From Inia geoffrensis (lineage: Eukaryota > Chordata > Mammalia > Artiodactyla > Iniidae): 64,000 nt of DNA. Positions 10,811-23,008 of the stretch are shown here, piece by piece (the stretch's first letter is position 1; each line of letters starts with the position of its first letter). The stretch spans positions 91,905,001 to 91,969,000 of the forward strand of contig CM070903.1 in NCBI GenBank assembly GCA_036417435.1, read 5' to 3'. The notes under the pieces were generated by a model. That model saw nothing but the letters and a program-made list of their open reading frames with translations. It was not told the origin of the DNA and ran no database searches. The translations under genes were made by a program, and so were the position numbers.

Positions 10811-11760
10811 ATCAGACGGAACAGCAACTACACAAAATAATACAAATGATAGAGAAATAAAGAATCAGCCGGAGGAAACCATCAAAGCACTGTGACAAAG
10901 AACAGAGATATTTTTTAAAAATAGACAATAATAAATGTGAAAGATAGGCAAATGGATTCTAACACATGCAAAATTATGCTTCTGAAAAAGAAAACAGAAA
11001 AATAAAACAATAAAATGTATATTCAAAATGCAATAGATGAAAATTTTCCTAAAATAAAAACTTGAATTTGAAGAATGAAAAGATACACATAGTAATCAAA
11101 TATAAGACATATCTTAGTGAAACTGAACTGAACTTGAGGAATAAATAATCCTGTGACTAATCAAATGAGAAACAGAAAAAAAGCAAGAAGCATACATTGT
11201 TGTTGAACTACTGTTTAAGAAGTTTTAAGGCAAAAAAGAAAAGGCTCAATACATTTACACCCATCTAAGTTCCTTTGATTAAAAGGCAACAATCAAGCAT
11301 TCTCAAGTTTGCCAGAATTTAAGTAATACAGCATTTAAATGTCTACCAAAGTAAATTTTAAAAGACAAGACTCTCCTTGCCTGCCTTTTGAAATGGGTTG
11401 AAGGTTGGAAATAACTCCACCTGCAAGGTGGCAGAACCAAGGAGAAGACCTATGGTTAAAACCTCAGTTATCCAGGGTACCTAACAGAGAAGAAAGATAC
11501 TATATGAAATGGGGAAGACCAGTGGTGTTGGATTGGAATTTAAAGTATAGGTGTGAGTTTTCTTTTCATTAGTTCATTTTCTGAATATTCTATGCTAAAT
11601 TATAGATATATATATATATAATATATATAAATGGAAACTCCACTGGAACAATTAAACCATCTCTATGTTGGGCTTCATTAATTTCTTCTCAATATCTGCC
11701 TTCTGTTTTTCAACATTAGAGCATTTTTCTTGACAGACAAGAGGTAAGCAAAAAGGAATA
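10811..11760. other. Unique A-rich DNA with a TA-rich stretch
   Basis: No gene recognised. A short (TA)n-rich tract lies at about 11,602-11,632. The rest is A-rich on the + strand and has no repeat signature I can name. Confidence 0.5.
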
Positions 11761-11777
11761 TGAGCAATTCTACTTTT

Positions 11778-11984
11778 TTTGTGTGTGTGTGTGGTACGCG
11801 GGCCTCTCACTGTTGTGGCCTCTCCCGTTGCGGAGCACAGGCTCCGGACGCGCAGGCTCAGCGGCCATGGCTCACGGGCCCAGCCACTCCGCGGCACGTG
11901 GGATCTTCCCGGACCGGGGCACAAACCCGTGTCTCCTGCATCGGCAGGCGGACTCTCAACCACTGCGCCACCAGGGAAGCCCAA
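11778..11984 (-). mobile_element. CHR-type SINE with 13-bp target-site duplication
   Basis: - strand copy, very close to the family consensus (CpG-rich, GCGGAGCACAGGCTCCGGAC region intact), so probably young. The usual poly-A tail is partly replaced by a (GT)n run at 11,781-11,792. CAATTCTACTTTT flanks it perfectly at 11765-11777 and 11985-11997. Confidence 0.96.
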
Positions 11985-11997
11985 CAATTCTACTTTT

Positions 11998-13080
11998 GAT
12001 GCCTATACATTGTGAGTATAAATCAATCAGTCAAGAAACCCTTCAGTTAGTCCTGAAATGGGATGGTTTCAGCAAATTATACAGGGGATGTAGTAGCACT
12101 ATCCAAAAGCAAAGCATTTTCAAATAAAATCCGCACCGGAAGTCATATTTCCCTCTTAAATGGGTGGAATATAACTTTCTCCCTCTTTTCAAAGTAGCAC
12201 ATTACATAGCTCTAGGCAGAAAGCACAAATAAGACCATAGGAGGCCTCTCTGCAATTAAGATAAGCACATGCTCAATTCTTAGAATTTCCTGGTAGCTTA
12301 AAACATAAATACTTAAACAAGTATATAAAATGCGTGGAATATTTTTAAAGCTTACATTTAATATAATCATGCATTTAGTAAACAAAAACAAGGCAATGGA
12401 ATTTTATTATCCACTGAATAATTAGGTTTGAATTAGAGATAAAACCATATACCTAAATTCGAGGCCCTGTGAATGTGAGACCTGGGCCAAACTGCTCTCC
12501 TGTCCTGGAAGGAGCTGTAGAAGAACACAGAAAATACAGAAGTACAAATTGCTGCCATCCAGCCTGGATTCTAAGTCAGAGATTTGCATTATTGCAAGAT
12601 GCTAACCTTCCAATCAATTAATTTTAGGCCAAAGTAATTAAAGCAAATTTAAGTTAGGCTGTTAAAGCTGGAAAATGGTCTGCAAATAAAAATAAGAGCC
12701 TTGAAACTAGCAGCGCTGATCTGGTGGAAGAGAGAAAAAAAAATGAAGTTCACTTAGTAGAGGATTAATCAAACCTGAAAGAGGGAGAATCCAAATCAGA
12801 CTGGATCAGAGACATCAAGTGTTCTCAATAGTTCCTGGTTGAGGCAAAACTGGATATTAGTTTCAGAACCCAAAGAACAGTATCCATTACTCATTCTTAA
12901 ACTTTTATGCTGAAGTTAAATGTTGTATAACATGGGGTCAATCATTATTTTTTTAAATCTGCTTTTATTTTTTTTAATTTCCCAAGTTTAAAACTTCTGA
13001 GTATTGCAGAATATGGAGAGATCTGAACTGGATAGACACTACCTAAAGAATCTATGTTTATATTACATTTTCTCAATTAT
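11998..13080. other. Unique non-coding DNA
   Basis: No gene, RNA or repeat family recognised in about 1.1 kb. Confidence 0.5.
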
Positions 13081-13084
13081 TCAT

Positions 13085-13480
13085 CTGCTCCAAATAAAGC
13101 CCAGCCTCTCCCTTATTCATCCACTCACTAAGCACTTATTTAGAATCTCCTAGGTCTAAGAAATTTGCTAATTATTATAATCGCAAAAATGTACAAGGTA
13201 CCTTCTTGCCCTCAAATGACCCAAAATAGTGTTTCCTGTCCTGGGATAGGAATACATACCAGGTGCTATGGAAGTACGGAGGAGAGCACCTAACTTAAAC
13301 TGGCATTATCAGAGAAGTCTTCTCAGGGAAGATGACATTTTAAATGAGTTTTAAACCATGAGAAGTGGCCAAGGGAACATAGTGCATAAAAATATGGAAG
13401 AGTGACAGAGTGTGATACACTTTGGAAGCTGAATATTGTTTTGAAAACCTAACAGTATGGCATGATAAATAGAGGTCAGT
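13085..13480 (+). repeat. Probable L2-family relic
   Basis: TTATTCATCCACTCACTAAGCACTTATTTA, a diverged mid-section, then TCTTCTCAGGGAAGATGACA and TTTAAATGAGTTTTAAACCATGAG follow the order seen in L2-type 3' segments. Strongly diverged; no coding potential. Confidence 0.5.
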
Positions 13481-13484
13481 TCAT

Positions 13485-14255
13485 GGTGGACCTCGAATAT
13501 AAGCTAAAGATTCTTTTTGGTTTCTCAGTACATTGAAGAAAAGCTTCAATGTGTTTTGGAAATCTTACTTGTTAGCACTTTTTGAAGGAAAGCACAGTGA
13601 GAATCTTTATGTACTTAGCCTAGACAGAACTCATACACAATCTGGCAGAGTCCACCCACTATATCAGTATGACAAATATTTGGCTTCTACCTACTTCAGT
13701 TTTATCCCCAGGTATGGAACATGAGCTCTTACTGTCAGCTATGGCTTCTGGCATCTGTGGCTCTGGATTCCCAGAATCTCTTTGTGACCTCAGAGCTCTA
13801 AAATCTTCACTGTACTTTTCTCCCTGACATCCAGTGCTGTGATGAGAAATCTGATTCTACAGTGGTTGCTTATATCTTTGTAGGTGGCCTACCTTTGCCC
13901 ACCAGAACATTTAATAGAACATCTTTTCCTTGTTCTAAAATTTTGAGAGGACTTTTCTTAGGTTAGGGTTTGTTTCATGTATGAATATAGCCTAAGCTCC
14001 TAGAAAAACTTGGAACTCCTAGAAAAATTAGGCACTTAGTCTTTCTGTACATACCTCTCAAAATTTTTTCTTCCAGTAAATCCTTGATTATTGCTAAATC
14101 TCAACTTTCTCCATGGTCTCCTGTTGACACTTTTTAAAAGATGTTAGACCCTCCGAATTTATCCTCTGTGCCTCTGGGCCTTTAATTCTTATATTTTTAG
14201 TTTATTTTCTTTTTAATCTATATTCTGGAAACTCTCAGTTTCATCTTCCAGGCCA
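13485..14255. other. Unique non-coding DNA
   Basis: The 63-codon frame at 13533-13724 has no recognisable motif. No repeat family was recognised in this interval. Confidence 0.45.
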
Positions 14256-14268
14256 TATTTTTGACTTT

Positions 14269-14619
14269 TTTAAAAAGTAAATTTATTTATTTATTTTTGT
14301 CTGCGTTGGGTCTTTGTTATTGCGCGCAGATTTTCTCTAGTTGTGGCGAGCGGGGGCTACTCTTTGTTTCTGTGTGCAGGCTTCTGATTTGCAGCGGCTT
14401 CTCTTGTTATGGAGCACAGGCTCTAGGCACACGGGCTTGAGTAGTTGTGGCACGTGGGCTCAGTACTGTGGTTTGTGGGCTCTAGAGCACAAGCTCAGTA
14501 GTTGTGGCTCACGGGCTTAGTTGCTGTGCAGCACATGGGATCTTCCTGGACCAGGGCTCAAACCCATGACCCCTGCATTGGTGGGCGGATTCTCAACCAG
14601 TGCACCACCAGGGAAGCCC
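14269..14619 (-). mobile_element. Long CHR-type SINE (CHRL-like)
   Basis: - strand element of ~350 bp. The tRNA-derived head (ACCAGGGAAGCCC end near 14,619) is followed by a body with repeated TAGTTGTGG motifs and a T-rich end with TTTATTTATTTATTTTTG. A near-match ATTTTTGACTTT / ATTTTGACTTT flanks it (14257-14268 and 14622-14632). It is more diverged than the short CHR copies, so probably an older subfamily. Confidence 0.9.
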
Positions 14620-14632
14620 TAATTTTGACTTT

Positions 14633-15282
14633 CCAATTCATCAATCTTTTAATTTCTAAAAGAATTATCATACTGACAATATTAATTTAAATATTTTATT
14701 TTCTTCACTCTTTCCTGTGGTGGTTCTTTTGGTCATGACAGTCATTCTCATTTGTTCTTTGGGCTTTCCTCAAATAGCAAATCTTTGCCCATTTATTTTT
14801 TAAAAATAAAGCCCTAAGTTGATTAATATTGATAGCTGCAGTGAATTTTCTCTCCCACTGTGTGGGTAAGTTTGTTTATTTGTTTGCCCCAATACTATCT
14901 CTTCCTTAAATGAGAGGTCTGACCTGGAGCTCTGCTTCAATGGGAAGATTTATGCATTGACTTTGGACATCAGTTTGAGTAAGTGAGCAGGCCAACTGGA
15001 TGGGCCATACTCCCTGAATGTCACACCAAATACCCATCGCTCCTCAAAAGCTTAGACAATGGTCTTTCAGCTCTTGCTCAAGCCTAATCATAGGCTAATA
15101 GTTGAACTGGGACTGAAAGCTGTTCCAGAACTAATCAAAATTGGGCCCTGTAGGACTAGTTTTGATCTTCCCATACTCTTCAATATTTTGGATACAACAT
15201 CAACCTTGAAATCTTAGCTACCATTCTGCTGAACTTTTTAATGTCCACCTTCTTAAAATTTAGGAAAATGTTTGATTTATTT
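14633..15282. other. Unique non-coding DNA
   Basis: No gene or repeat recognised. It ends at the target-site duplication of the next L1. Confidence 0.5.
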
Positions 15283-16199
15283 TCTCACTAGCTATTTTTT
15301 ATTGAGATATAATTGACATTTATATTAGTTTTAGGCATACAACTTTCAATATTTGTATACACTGAGAAATGATCACCACAATAAGTCTAGATATCATCTG
15401 TCACCATATAAAGTTACAAATTTTTTTCTTGTGATGAGAACTTTTAAGATTTACTGCTTTAGCAAATTTCCAATAGGCAGTAAAATATTATTGACTGTAA
15501 TCACCATGCTATACATAACATCTCCTTGACTTATTCTATAACTGGAAGTTTGTACCTCTTGACCCCCTTCACCCATTTTGTCCACTCACCAGCCCCCCTC
15601 CTCTCTGGCAACCATCAATTTGTTCTTTTCACCTGTGAGTTTATCCTGTTTTATTCATTTATTTTGGTTTGGTTTTTAAATTCCACAAATAAGTGAAATC
15701 ATATAGTATTTGTCTTTCTCTTAGCATGATACCCTCAAGGTCCATTTATGTTGTCACAAATGGCAAAATTTGAAAACCAAAACCATAATAATAAGAAATC
15801 AATTCAATACCTGTTAGAATGGCTATTATAAAAGAGACAAGAAATAGGAAGTGTTGGCAAGGATGTGGAGAAAAGGGAACCCCCATGCACTGCTGGTGGG
15901 AATGTAAATTGGTGCAGCCACTACAGAAAACAGTATAGATGTTACTCAAAAAAGTAAAAATAGAGCTATCATATGATCCAGCAATTCTACTTCTAAGCAT
16001 TTATTGAAAGAAAATTAAAACAGTAATTTGAAATGACATATACACTCATATGTTCATTACAGCATTTTGTACAATAGCCAAGCTATGGAAACAACCTAAG
16101 TGTCCTTCAGTGGATAAATGGATAAAGAAGAAGTGGTACATATCTATACTGAGATACTACTCAGCCATAAAAATGACTGAAATCTCACTGGCTATTTTT
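15283..16199 (-). mobile_element. 5'-inverted (twin-primed) older L1 with 17-bp target-site duplication
   Basis: 15,300-15,771 is an older L1 3'UTR and ORF2 tail on the - strand. At about 15,772 the orientation flips: 15,772-16,182 reads on the + strand through ORF2 C-terminal sequence (AAGGATGTGGAGAAAAGGGA, then CACTGCTGGTGGGAATGTAA). In an intact L1 the + piece ends exactly where the - piece begins, so only orientation has changed. TCTCACTAGCTATTTTT (15283-15299) and TCTCACTGGCTATTTTT (16183-16199) flank the whole element, 16 of 17 identical. The 3'UTR type differs from the L1s elsewhere in the window, implying an older subfamily. Confidence 0.92.
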
Positions 16200-17847
16200 C
16201 ATAAACAAAAAGTAAAACAATAACAACATATGATTTCAGGGCATATGAAGAGAAATAATTTCCCCTATTTTCTTAAGGAGAAAAGGAAAATTAGTGTCTC
16301 TTTTCTATATCTGAACACACTTTACATTTGATTTTATTCATATTTATGCCTACATTTTTTTGAATTTGTATTTTCCTTTTAAATACCATATGTTCACTTT
16401 AAAAAGTATGTTAACTTAGAATACTTTCTTAGATTTAAGAATTATTGGTTTAGGTAAATTAGACATAGAGCCAATAAATTTTTCAAAGAGATTAGTAGAT
16501 GTATTAAGGAATAAAATATTAGCAACTGGTTCATTTAACAAGCTTTTTTGAAGCTCTTATGATTTATTACTATATATTTGAGATTAGTATTACAGATTTG
16601 AACTAAACTTGCAAAGGAGTTCCTCAATCATACCAGTTCCATATCTGATGCCAATAGTAATAAGACTTTTCAAAATATTAGTCTTTTTCTCAGGACATTG
16701 TTATAGGTTCAATTCATTTACTTCATCCTTAGATTTTCCTGCTTTTCTCCTTAAGAATTTATAGATTGCTCCTTTCACAGGGAAGCCATTTGATGGGCCT
16801 AGTTTCAACTCTACTTTTGTTTCTTTGCATCAGCAATAGAGTTACTATTATTCTCATCACCAAGATCTAGTTCATTATCTGATAAGAACAGATATTATTC
16901 ACATTCAATTTTGGATATATGATTTTTCTTATTTGTGTTCTCAGTAGGCATATCCTCTTTATTTGCTAGAAATGAAAATTCATTCTTTTCCATAAGAGAA
17001 TCATCATTCATCTAATTAACATACCATGATTACCACTTCTCCCTTCATCACTACAACTAAGATAGTTATTTCTCTGTTATTTTTATGATTTAATTAATTA
17101 GTGTGAATCCTAAGTATTTCTGGCATTTTCTAATATATAATATACAGGTAGCACAAAAAAAAATACTACCTAATAAAGTGATGTGTAAGTAAACTTCAGC
17201 CCTAAGAGGTCCTGAACTTGGGAAGAAGAACAACTTTATTGGATTTATCCTCTTTTATTTAAATGAAACCAAAAGCATGCCAAACATAGAATATTTAGTT
17301 AAGCTTTATCCATTCCCCACAATATAATATAACAATTGTCCAACACATAAGAGATTTTATGAGCAAAGCACTTTCTTTAACTGAAATCGAAACAGCATCA
17401 AGATATAAATGAGAATGGGTGGGGGAAGGGGGAAAGTAATTTTATGGATGTCTAAAAGAGCAGCTTTGAAAACAGGGTATTCAAGCAGGCAAATTGATTC
17501 CGCCAGTATCTTCCTCTCTGGCATAGGCTAACATGTTTGCAACCAAGATTGTCGGCTGCTGAAACCAACTGAAAGATGCAATTAACTACCCTAGAAGAGG
17601 TACTTGATAATGTAATAAAGACTAAGTGAACTTGCTGCATTTAAGTATAACATACTGCTTCCAGTGATCCTCTGGAAAAGGTTAGCCATGTGCTCTAGAC
17701 TAACACAGGCATTTAACAAAAATTTTTTTCTATGACTTCAAGGATAAGATTCCTAAAGGGTATGAAGTTAATGAGTTTGAACACTTAAAAAAAAAACTGC
17801 AATTTTGACTATACAAAATTGTAAACAGGAAAGAATTGCAGAGCCAT

Positions 17848-17850
<3 letters not shown>
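16200..17850. other. Unique non-coding DNA
   Basis: About 1.65 kb of AT-rich DNA. The longest frame (62 codons, - strand, 17452-17640) has no motif. No repeat recognised. Confidence 0.55.

Positions 17851-17886
<36 letters not shown>
17849..17886. repeat. (CA)n microsatellite
   Basis: About 16 uninterrupted AC units followed by one interruption (AAACACAC). Such a pure tract is likely polymorphic. Confidence 0.97.
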
Positions 17887-17889
<3 letters not shown>

Positions 17890-18031
17890 TCAGTCAGTGG
17901 AGTTCTCTAATGGAGAAACAATTTTGTAATATGGCAGGGTCACAAGGATTACTCAGACTGCATTTAAAATTGAAAAGAGACAATCCTGCAGCCTGTGAAA
18001 CAAAAGCCACATTCACAGAAACATAGACAAG

Positions 18032-18938
18032 ATGAAAAGGAAGAGGGATGTGTACCAGATGAAGGAACAAGAGAAAACCCCAGAAAAACAACTAAATGAA
18101 GTGGAGATAGGGAATCTTCCAGAAAATGAATTCAGAATAATGATAGTGAAGATGATCAGGGACCTTGGAAAAAGAATGGAGGCAAAGATCGAGAAGATAC
18201 AAGAAATGTTTAACAAAGACCAAGAAGAATTAAAGAACAAACAAACAGAGATGAACAATACAGTAACAGAAAAGAAACCTACACTAGAAGGAATCAATAG
18301 CAGAATAACTGAGGCAAAAGAACGGATAAGTGACCTGGAAGACAGAATGGTGGAATTCACTGCTGCAGAACAGAATAAAGAAAAAAGGAATGAGAAGATA
18401 TGAAAACAGCCTAAAAGACCTCAGGGACAACATTAAATGCAACAACATTCACATTATAGGGGTCCCAGAAGGAGAAGAGAGATAGAAACGACCCGAGAAA
18501 ATATTTGAAGAGATTATAGTCGAAAATTTCCCTAACGTGGAAAAGGAAATAGCCACGCAAGTGCAGGAAGTGCAGAGAGTCCCATACAGGATAAACCCAA
18601 AGAGAAACAGGCTGAGACACAGATTAATCAAATTGCCAAAAATTAAAGAAAAAGAAAAATTATTGAAAACATCAAGGGAAAAATGCCAAATACAATACAA
18701 GGGAACTCCCATAAAGTTAACAGATGATTTCTCAGGAGAAATTCTATAAGCCAGAAGGGAGTGGCATTATATACTTAAAGTGATGAAAACGAAGAACCTA
18801 CAACCAAGATTACTCTACCCAGCAAGGATCTCATTCAGATTCGATGGAGAAATCAAAAGCTTTACAGACAAGCAAAAGCTAAGAGAACTCAGCACCACCA
18901 AACCAGCTCTACAACAAATACTAAAGGAACTTCTCTAA
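18032..18938 (+). pseudogene. L1 ORF1 (RNA-binding chaperone) pseudogene
   Basis: Starts MKRKRDVYQMKEQEKTPEK, then a helical coiled-coil region rich in heptads (around NKDQEELKNKQTEMNN and RITEAKERISDLEDRM), as expected for the trimerising N-terminal half of ORF1p. The first frame ends at 18,403. The continuation, in other frames, has NIHIIGVPEG of the RRM-like region, IFEEIIVENFPN, and RPRLL/ARISFRFDGEIK of the C-terminal domain. Stop codons also interrupt near 18,482 and 18,747. The intact family protein is about 300-340 residues. The product normally coats L1 RNA; this copy cannot make it. Confidence 0.92.
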
Positions 18939-18996
18939 GTGGGAAACACAAGAGAAGGAAAGGACCTACAAATACAAACCGAAAACAATTAGGAAA

Positions 18997-21900
18997 ATGG
19001 TCATAGGAACATACATATCAATAATTAACTTAAATGTGAATGGATTAATACTCCAACCAAAAGACACAGGCATGCTGAATGGATACAAAAACAAAATCCA
19101 TATATATGTTGTCTACAAGAGACTCACTTCAGAACAAGGGAAATACAGACTGAAAGCTCAGGGATGGAAAAAGATACTCCATGCAAATGGAAATCAAAAG
19201 AAAGCTGGAGTAGCAATACTCATATCAGATAAAATAGACTTTAAAATAAAGAATGTTACAAGAGACAAGGAAGGACACTACATAATGATCAAGGGATCAA
19301 TCCAAGAAGAGGATATAACAATCATAAATGCATGTGCATGCAATATAGGAGCACCTCAATACACAAGGCAACTGCTAACAGCTATAAAAGAGGAAATCGA
19401 CAGTAACAAAATAAGAGTGGGTGACATTAACATCTCACTTACACCAATGGACTTATCATCCAAACACAAAATTATAAAGGAAATGCAAGTTTTAAATGAC
19501 ACAATATACCAAATAGATTTAACTGATATTTATAGGACATTCCATCCAAAAACAGATTACACTTTCTTCTCAGGTGTGTATGGAAGAGTCTCCAGGATAG
19601 ATCACATCATGGGTCACAAATCAAGCCTCAGTAAATTTAAAGAAATTGAAATCATATCAGTCATCTTTTCTGACCACAACACTATGAGATTAGAAATGAA
19701 TACAGGGAAAAAAACATAAAAAACACAAACACATGGAGGTTAAACATTGCATTACTAAATAACGAAGAGATCACTGAAGAAATCAAAGAGGAAATCAAAA
19801 AATACCTACACAAAAATAACAATGAAAACACAATGATCCAAAACCTATGGTATACAGCAAAGGCAGTTCTAAGAGTGAAGTTTAGAGCTATAAAAGCCTA
19901 CCTCAAGACAGAAGGAAAATCTCTAAACAATCTAACCTTACAACTAAAGGAACTACAGAAAGAACAAACAAAACCCAAAGTAAGCAGAAGGAAAGAAATC
20001 ATAAATATCAGAGCAGAAATAAATGAAATAGAAACAAAGAGAACAATAGAAAGATCAATAAAACTAAAAGCTAGTACTTTGAGAAGATAAAAAAAATTGA
20101 TAAACCATTAGCCAGACTCATCAAGAAAAGGAGGGAGAAGACTCAAATCAATAAAATTAGAAATGAAAAAAGAGAAGTTACCACAGACACCACAGAAATA
20201 CAAAGCATCCTAAGAAACTACTACAATCAAATCTATGCCAATAAAATGGACAAACTTGAAGAAATGGACAAATACTTAGAAAGGGATAAGCTTGCAAGAT
20301 TGAACCAGGAAGAAATAGAAAATATGAACAGACCAATCACAAGTAATGAAATTGAAACTGTGATTAAAAATCTTCCAACAAAAAAAAGCCCAGGGCCAGA
20401 TGGCTTCACAGGTAAATTCTATCAAACATTTAGAGAAGAGCTAACACCCATCCTTCTCAAACTCTTCTGAAAAATTGCTGAGGAAGGAACACCCCCAAAC
20501 TCATTCTAGGAGGCCAACATCACCCTGATACCAAGACCAGACAAAGATACTTACTACAAGAAAGAACGTTACAGACCAATATCCCTGATGAATATAGATG
20601 CAAAAATCCTCAACAAAATACTAACAAACAGAATCCAACAACACATTAACAGGATCATACACCATGATCAGGTGAGATTTATACCAGGGATGCAAGGATT
20701 CTTCAATATACGCAAATCAATCAATATGATACAACATATTAACAAGTTGAAGAATAAAAACCATATCATCTCAATAGATGTAGAAAAACTTTTGAAAAAA
20801 TTCAACACCCATTTATGATAAAAAGCTTCCAGAGAGTGGGCAAAGAGAGAACCTACCTCAACATAATAAAGGCCATATATGACAAACCCACAGCAAACAT
20901 CATTCTCAGTGGTGAAAAACTGAAAGCATTTCCTCGAAGATAAGGAAAAAGACAAGGATGTCCACTCTCACCACTGTTATTCAACATAGTTTTGGGAGTC
21001 CTAGCCATGGCAATCAGAGAAGGAAAAGAAATAAAAGGAATACAAATTGGAAAAGAAGAAGTAAAACTGTCACTGTTTGCAGATGACATGATACTATGCA
21101 TAGAGAATCCCAAAGATGCCACCAGGAAACTGCTAGAGCTAATCAATGAATTTGGTAAAGTTGCAGGATACAACATTAATGCACAAAAATCTCTTGCATT
21201 CCTATATACTAATGATGAAAATTATGAAAGAGAAATTAAGGTCACATTCCCATTTACCATTGCAACGAAAAGAATAAAACACCTAGGAATAAACCTAACT
21301 AGGGAGACAAAAGACCTGTATACAGAAAACTATAAGACACTAATGAAAGAAATTAAAGCTGATACCAACAGGTGGAGAGATATACCATGTTCTTGGATTG
21401 AAAGAATCAATATTGTGAAAATGACTGTACTATTCAAAGCAATCTACAGTTTCAATGCAATTCCCTATCAAATTACCAATGACATTTTTTACAGAACTAG
21501 AAGAAAATATCTTAAAATTTGTATGGAGACACAAAAGATCCCAAAAGCCAAAGCAGTCTTGAGGAAAAAATGCGGGGCTGGAGGAATCACACTCTCTGAT
21601 TTCAGACTATACTACAATGCTACAGTAATCAAGAAAATATGGTAGTGGCACAAAAACAGAAATATAGATCAATGGAACAAGATAGAAAACCCAGAGATAA
21701 ACCCACACACCTATGGTCAACTAATCTATGACAAAGGAGACAAGGATGTACAATGGAGAAAAGACAGTCTCTTCAATAAGTGGTGCTGGGAAAACTGGAC
21801 TGCTTCATGTAAAAGAATGAAATTAGAACACTCCCTAACCCCATACACAAAAATAAACTCAAAATGGATTCAAGACCTACATGTAAGACCAGACACTATA

Positions 21901-22791
21901 AAACTCTTAGAGGAAAACATAGGAAGAACACTCTTTGACATAAATCACAACAAGATCTTTTTTGATCCACCTCCTAGAGTAATGGAAATAAAAACAAAAA
22001 TAAACAAATGAGACTTAATGCAACTTCAGAACTTTTGCACATCAAAGGAAATCATAAGATGAAAAGACAACCCTCAGAGTGGGAGAAAATATTTGCAAAT
22101 GAATCAACAGACAAAGGATTAATCTCCAACATATATAAACAGCTCATGTAGCTCAATATTAAAAAAAAAAAAAACCCAATCCAAAAATGGGCAGAAGACC
22201 TAGATAGACATTTCTCCAAAGGAGACATACAGATCGCCAAGAAGCACATGAAAAGCTGCTCAACATCACTAATTATTAGAGAAATGCAAATCAAAACTAC
22301 AATGAGGTATCACCTCACACCAGTTAGAATGGGCATCATCAGAAAATCTACAAACAACAAATGCTGGAGAGGGTGTGGAAAAAAGGGAACCCTCTTGCCC
22401 TGTTGGTGGGAATGTAAATTGATACAGCCACTATGGAAAACAGTATGGAGGTTCCTAAAAAAAACTAAAAATAAAATTAGCATATGATCCAGCAACCCCA
22501 CTACTGGGCATATACCCAGAGAAAACCGTAATTCAAAAAGACACATGCACCCCAATGTTCATTGCAGCACTATTTACAACAGCCAGGTCATGGAAGCAAC
22601 CTACATACCCATTGACAGATGAATGGATAAAGAAGAGGTGGTACATATATACAATGGACTATTAGCCATAAAAAGGAATGAAATTGGGTCATTTGTAGAG
22701 ATGTGGATGGATCTAGAGACTCATACAGAGTGAAGTAAGTCAGAAAGAGAAAAACAAATATTATATATTAACGCATATATGTGGAACCTAG
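18997..22791 (+). pseudogene. L1 ORF2 (endonuclease/reverse transcriptase) pseudogene
   Basis: 18997-19719 is an open 240-codon endonuclease domain. The SDH motif (SDHNTMRLEM) survives, but the GDFN motif reads GDIN and the QETH motif is lost (YKRLTSE), so catalysis would fail even if translated. Downstream pieces carry the [16 protein letters not shown] (20246-20470), [19 protein letters not shown] (20588-20818), and [11 protein letters not shown] with the catalytic FADD at 21076-21087 (20992-21645). The C-terminal segment [12 protein letters not shown] lies near 22,360. Breaks occur at about 19,719, 20,090, 20,470, 20,818 and 21,645. The gene is dead, about 1,260 codons long when complete. 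Confidence 0.93.
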
Positions 22792-23008
22792 AAAAATGGT
22801 ACAGATGAACCAGTTTGCAGGGCAGAAATTGAGTAACAGATGTAGAGAACCAACATATGGACACCAAGGGGGGAAAGCAGCGGGGGTGGAGGTGGTGGTG
22901 TGATGAATTGGGCGATTGGGATTGACATGTATACACTGATGTGTATAAAATTGATGACTAATAAGAACCTGCTGTATAAAAAAATAAATATAATTCAAAA
23001 AAAAAAAT

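Larger units (their letters stand above)
17945..23008 (+). mobile_element. Nearly complete, inactivated L1 (+ strand)
   Basis: In order: a short leader resembling the end of an L1 5'UTR (AATCCTGCAGCCTGTGAAAC), decayed ORF1 (18032-18938), a 58-bp inter-ORF spacer, decayed ORF2 (18997 to about 22,791), a G-rich 3'UTR, and the end GCTGTATAAAAAAATAAATA with an A-tail to about 23,008. The GC-rich 5'UTR proper is missing, so the copy is 5'-truncated just upstream of ORF1; the exact start is uncertain by tens of bases. No target-site duplication was found with confidence. Frameshifts and stops in both ORFs make it non-autonomous. Confidence 0.93.

Noticed and set aside
17849..17886. Possible CRISPR-like or tandem array
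   Set aside because: It is a plain dinucleotide microsatellite. No spaced direct repeats of CRISPR type were seen anywhere in the window.
18013..18360. 115-codon hydrophobic antisense frame over L1 ORF1
   Set aside because: It is opposite the coiled-coil region of ORF1. A similar antisense frame occurs over the other ORF1 relics (30159-30503 and 59549-59872), so it reflects L1 composition.
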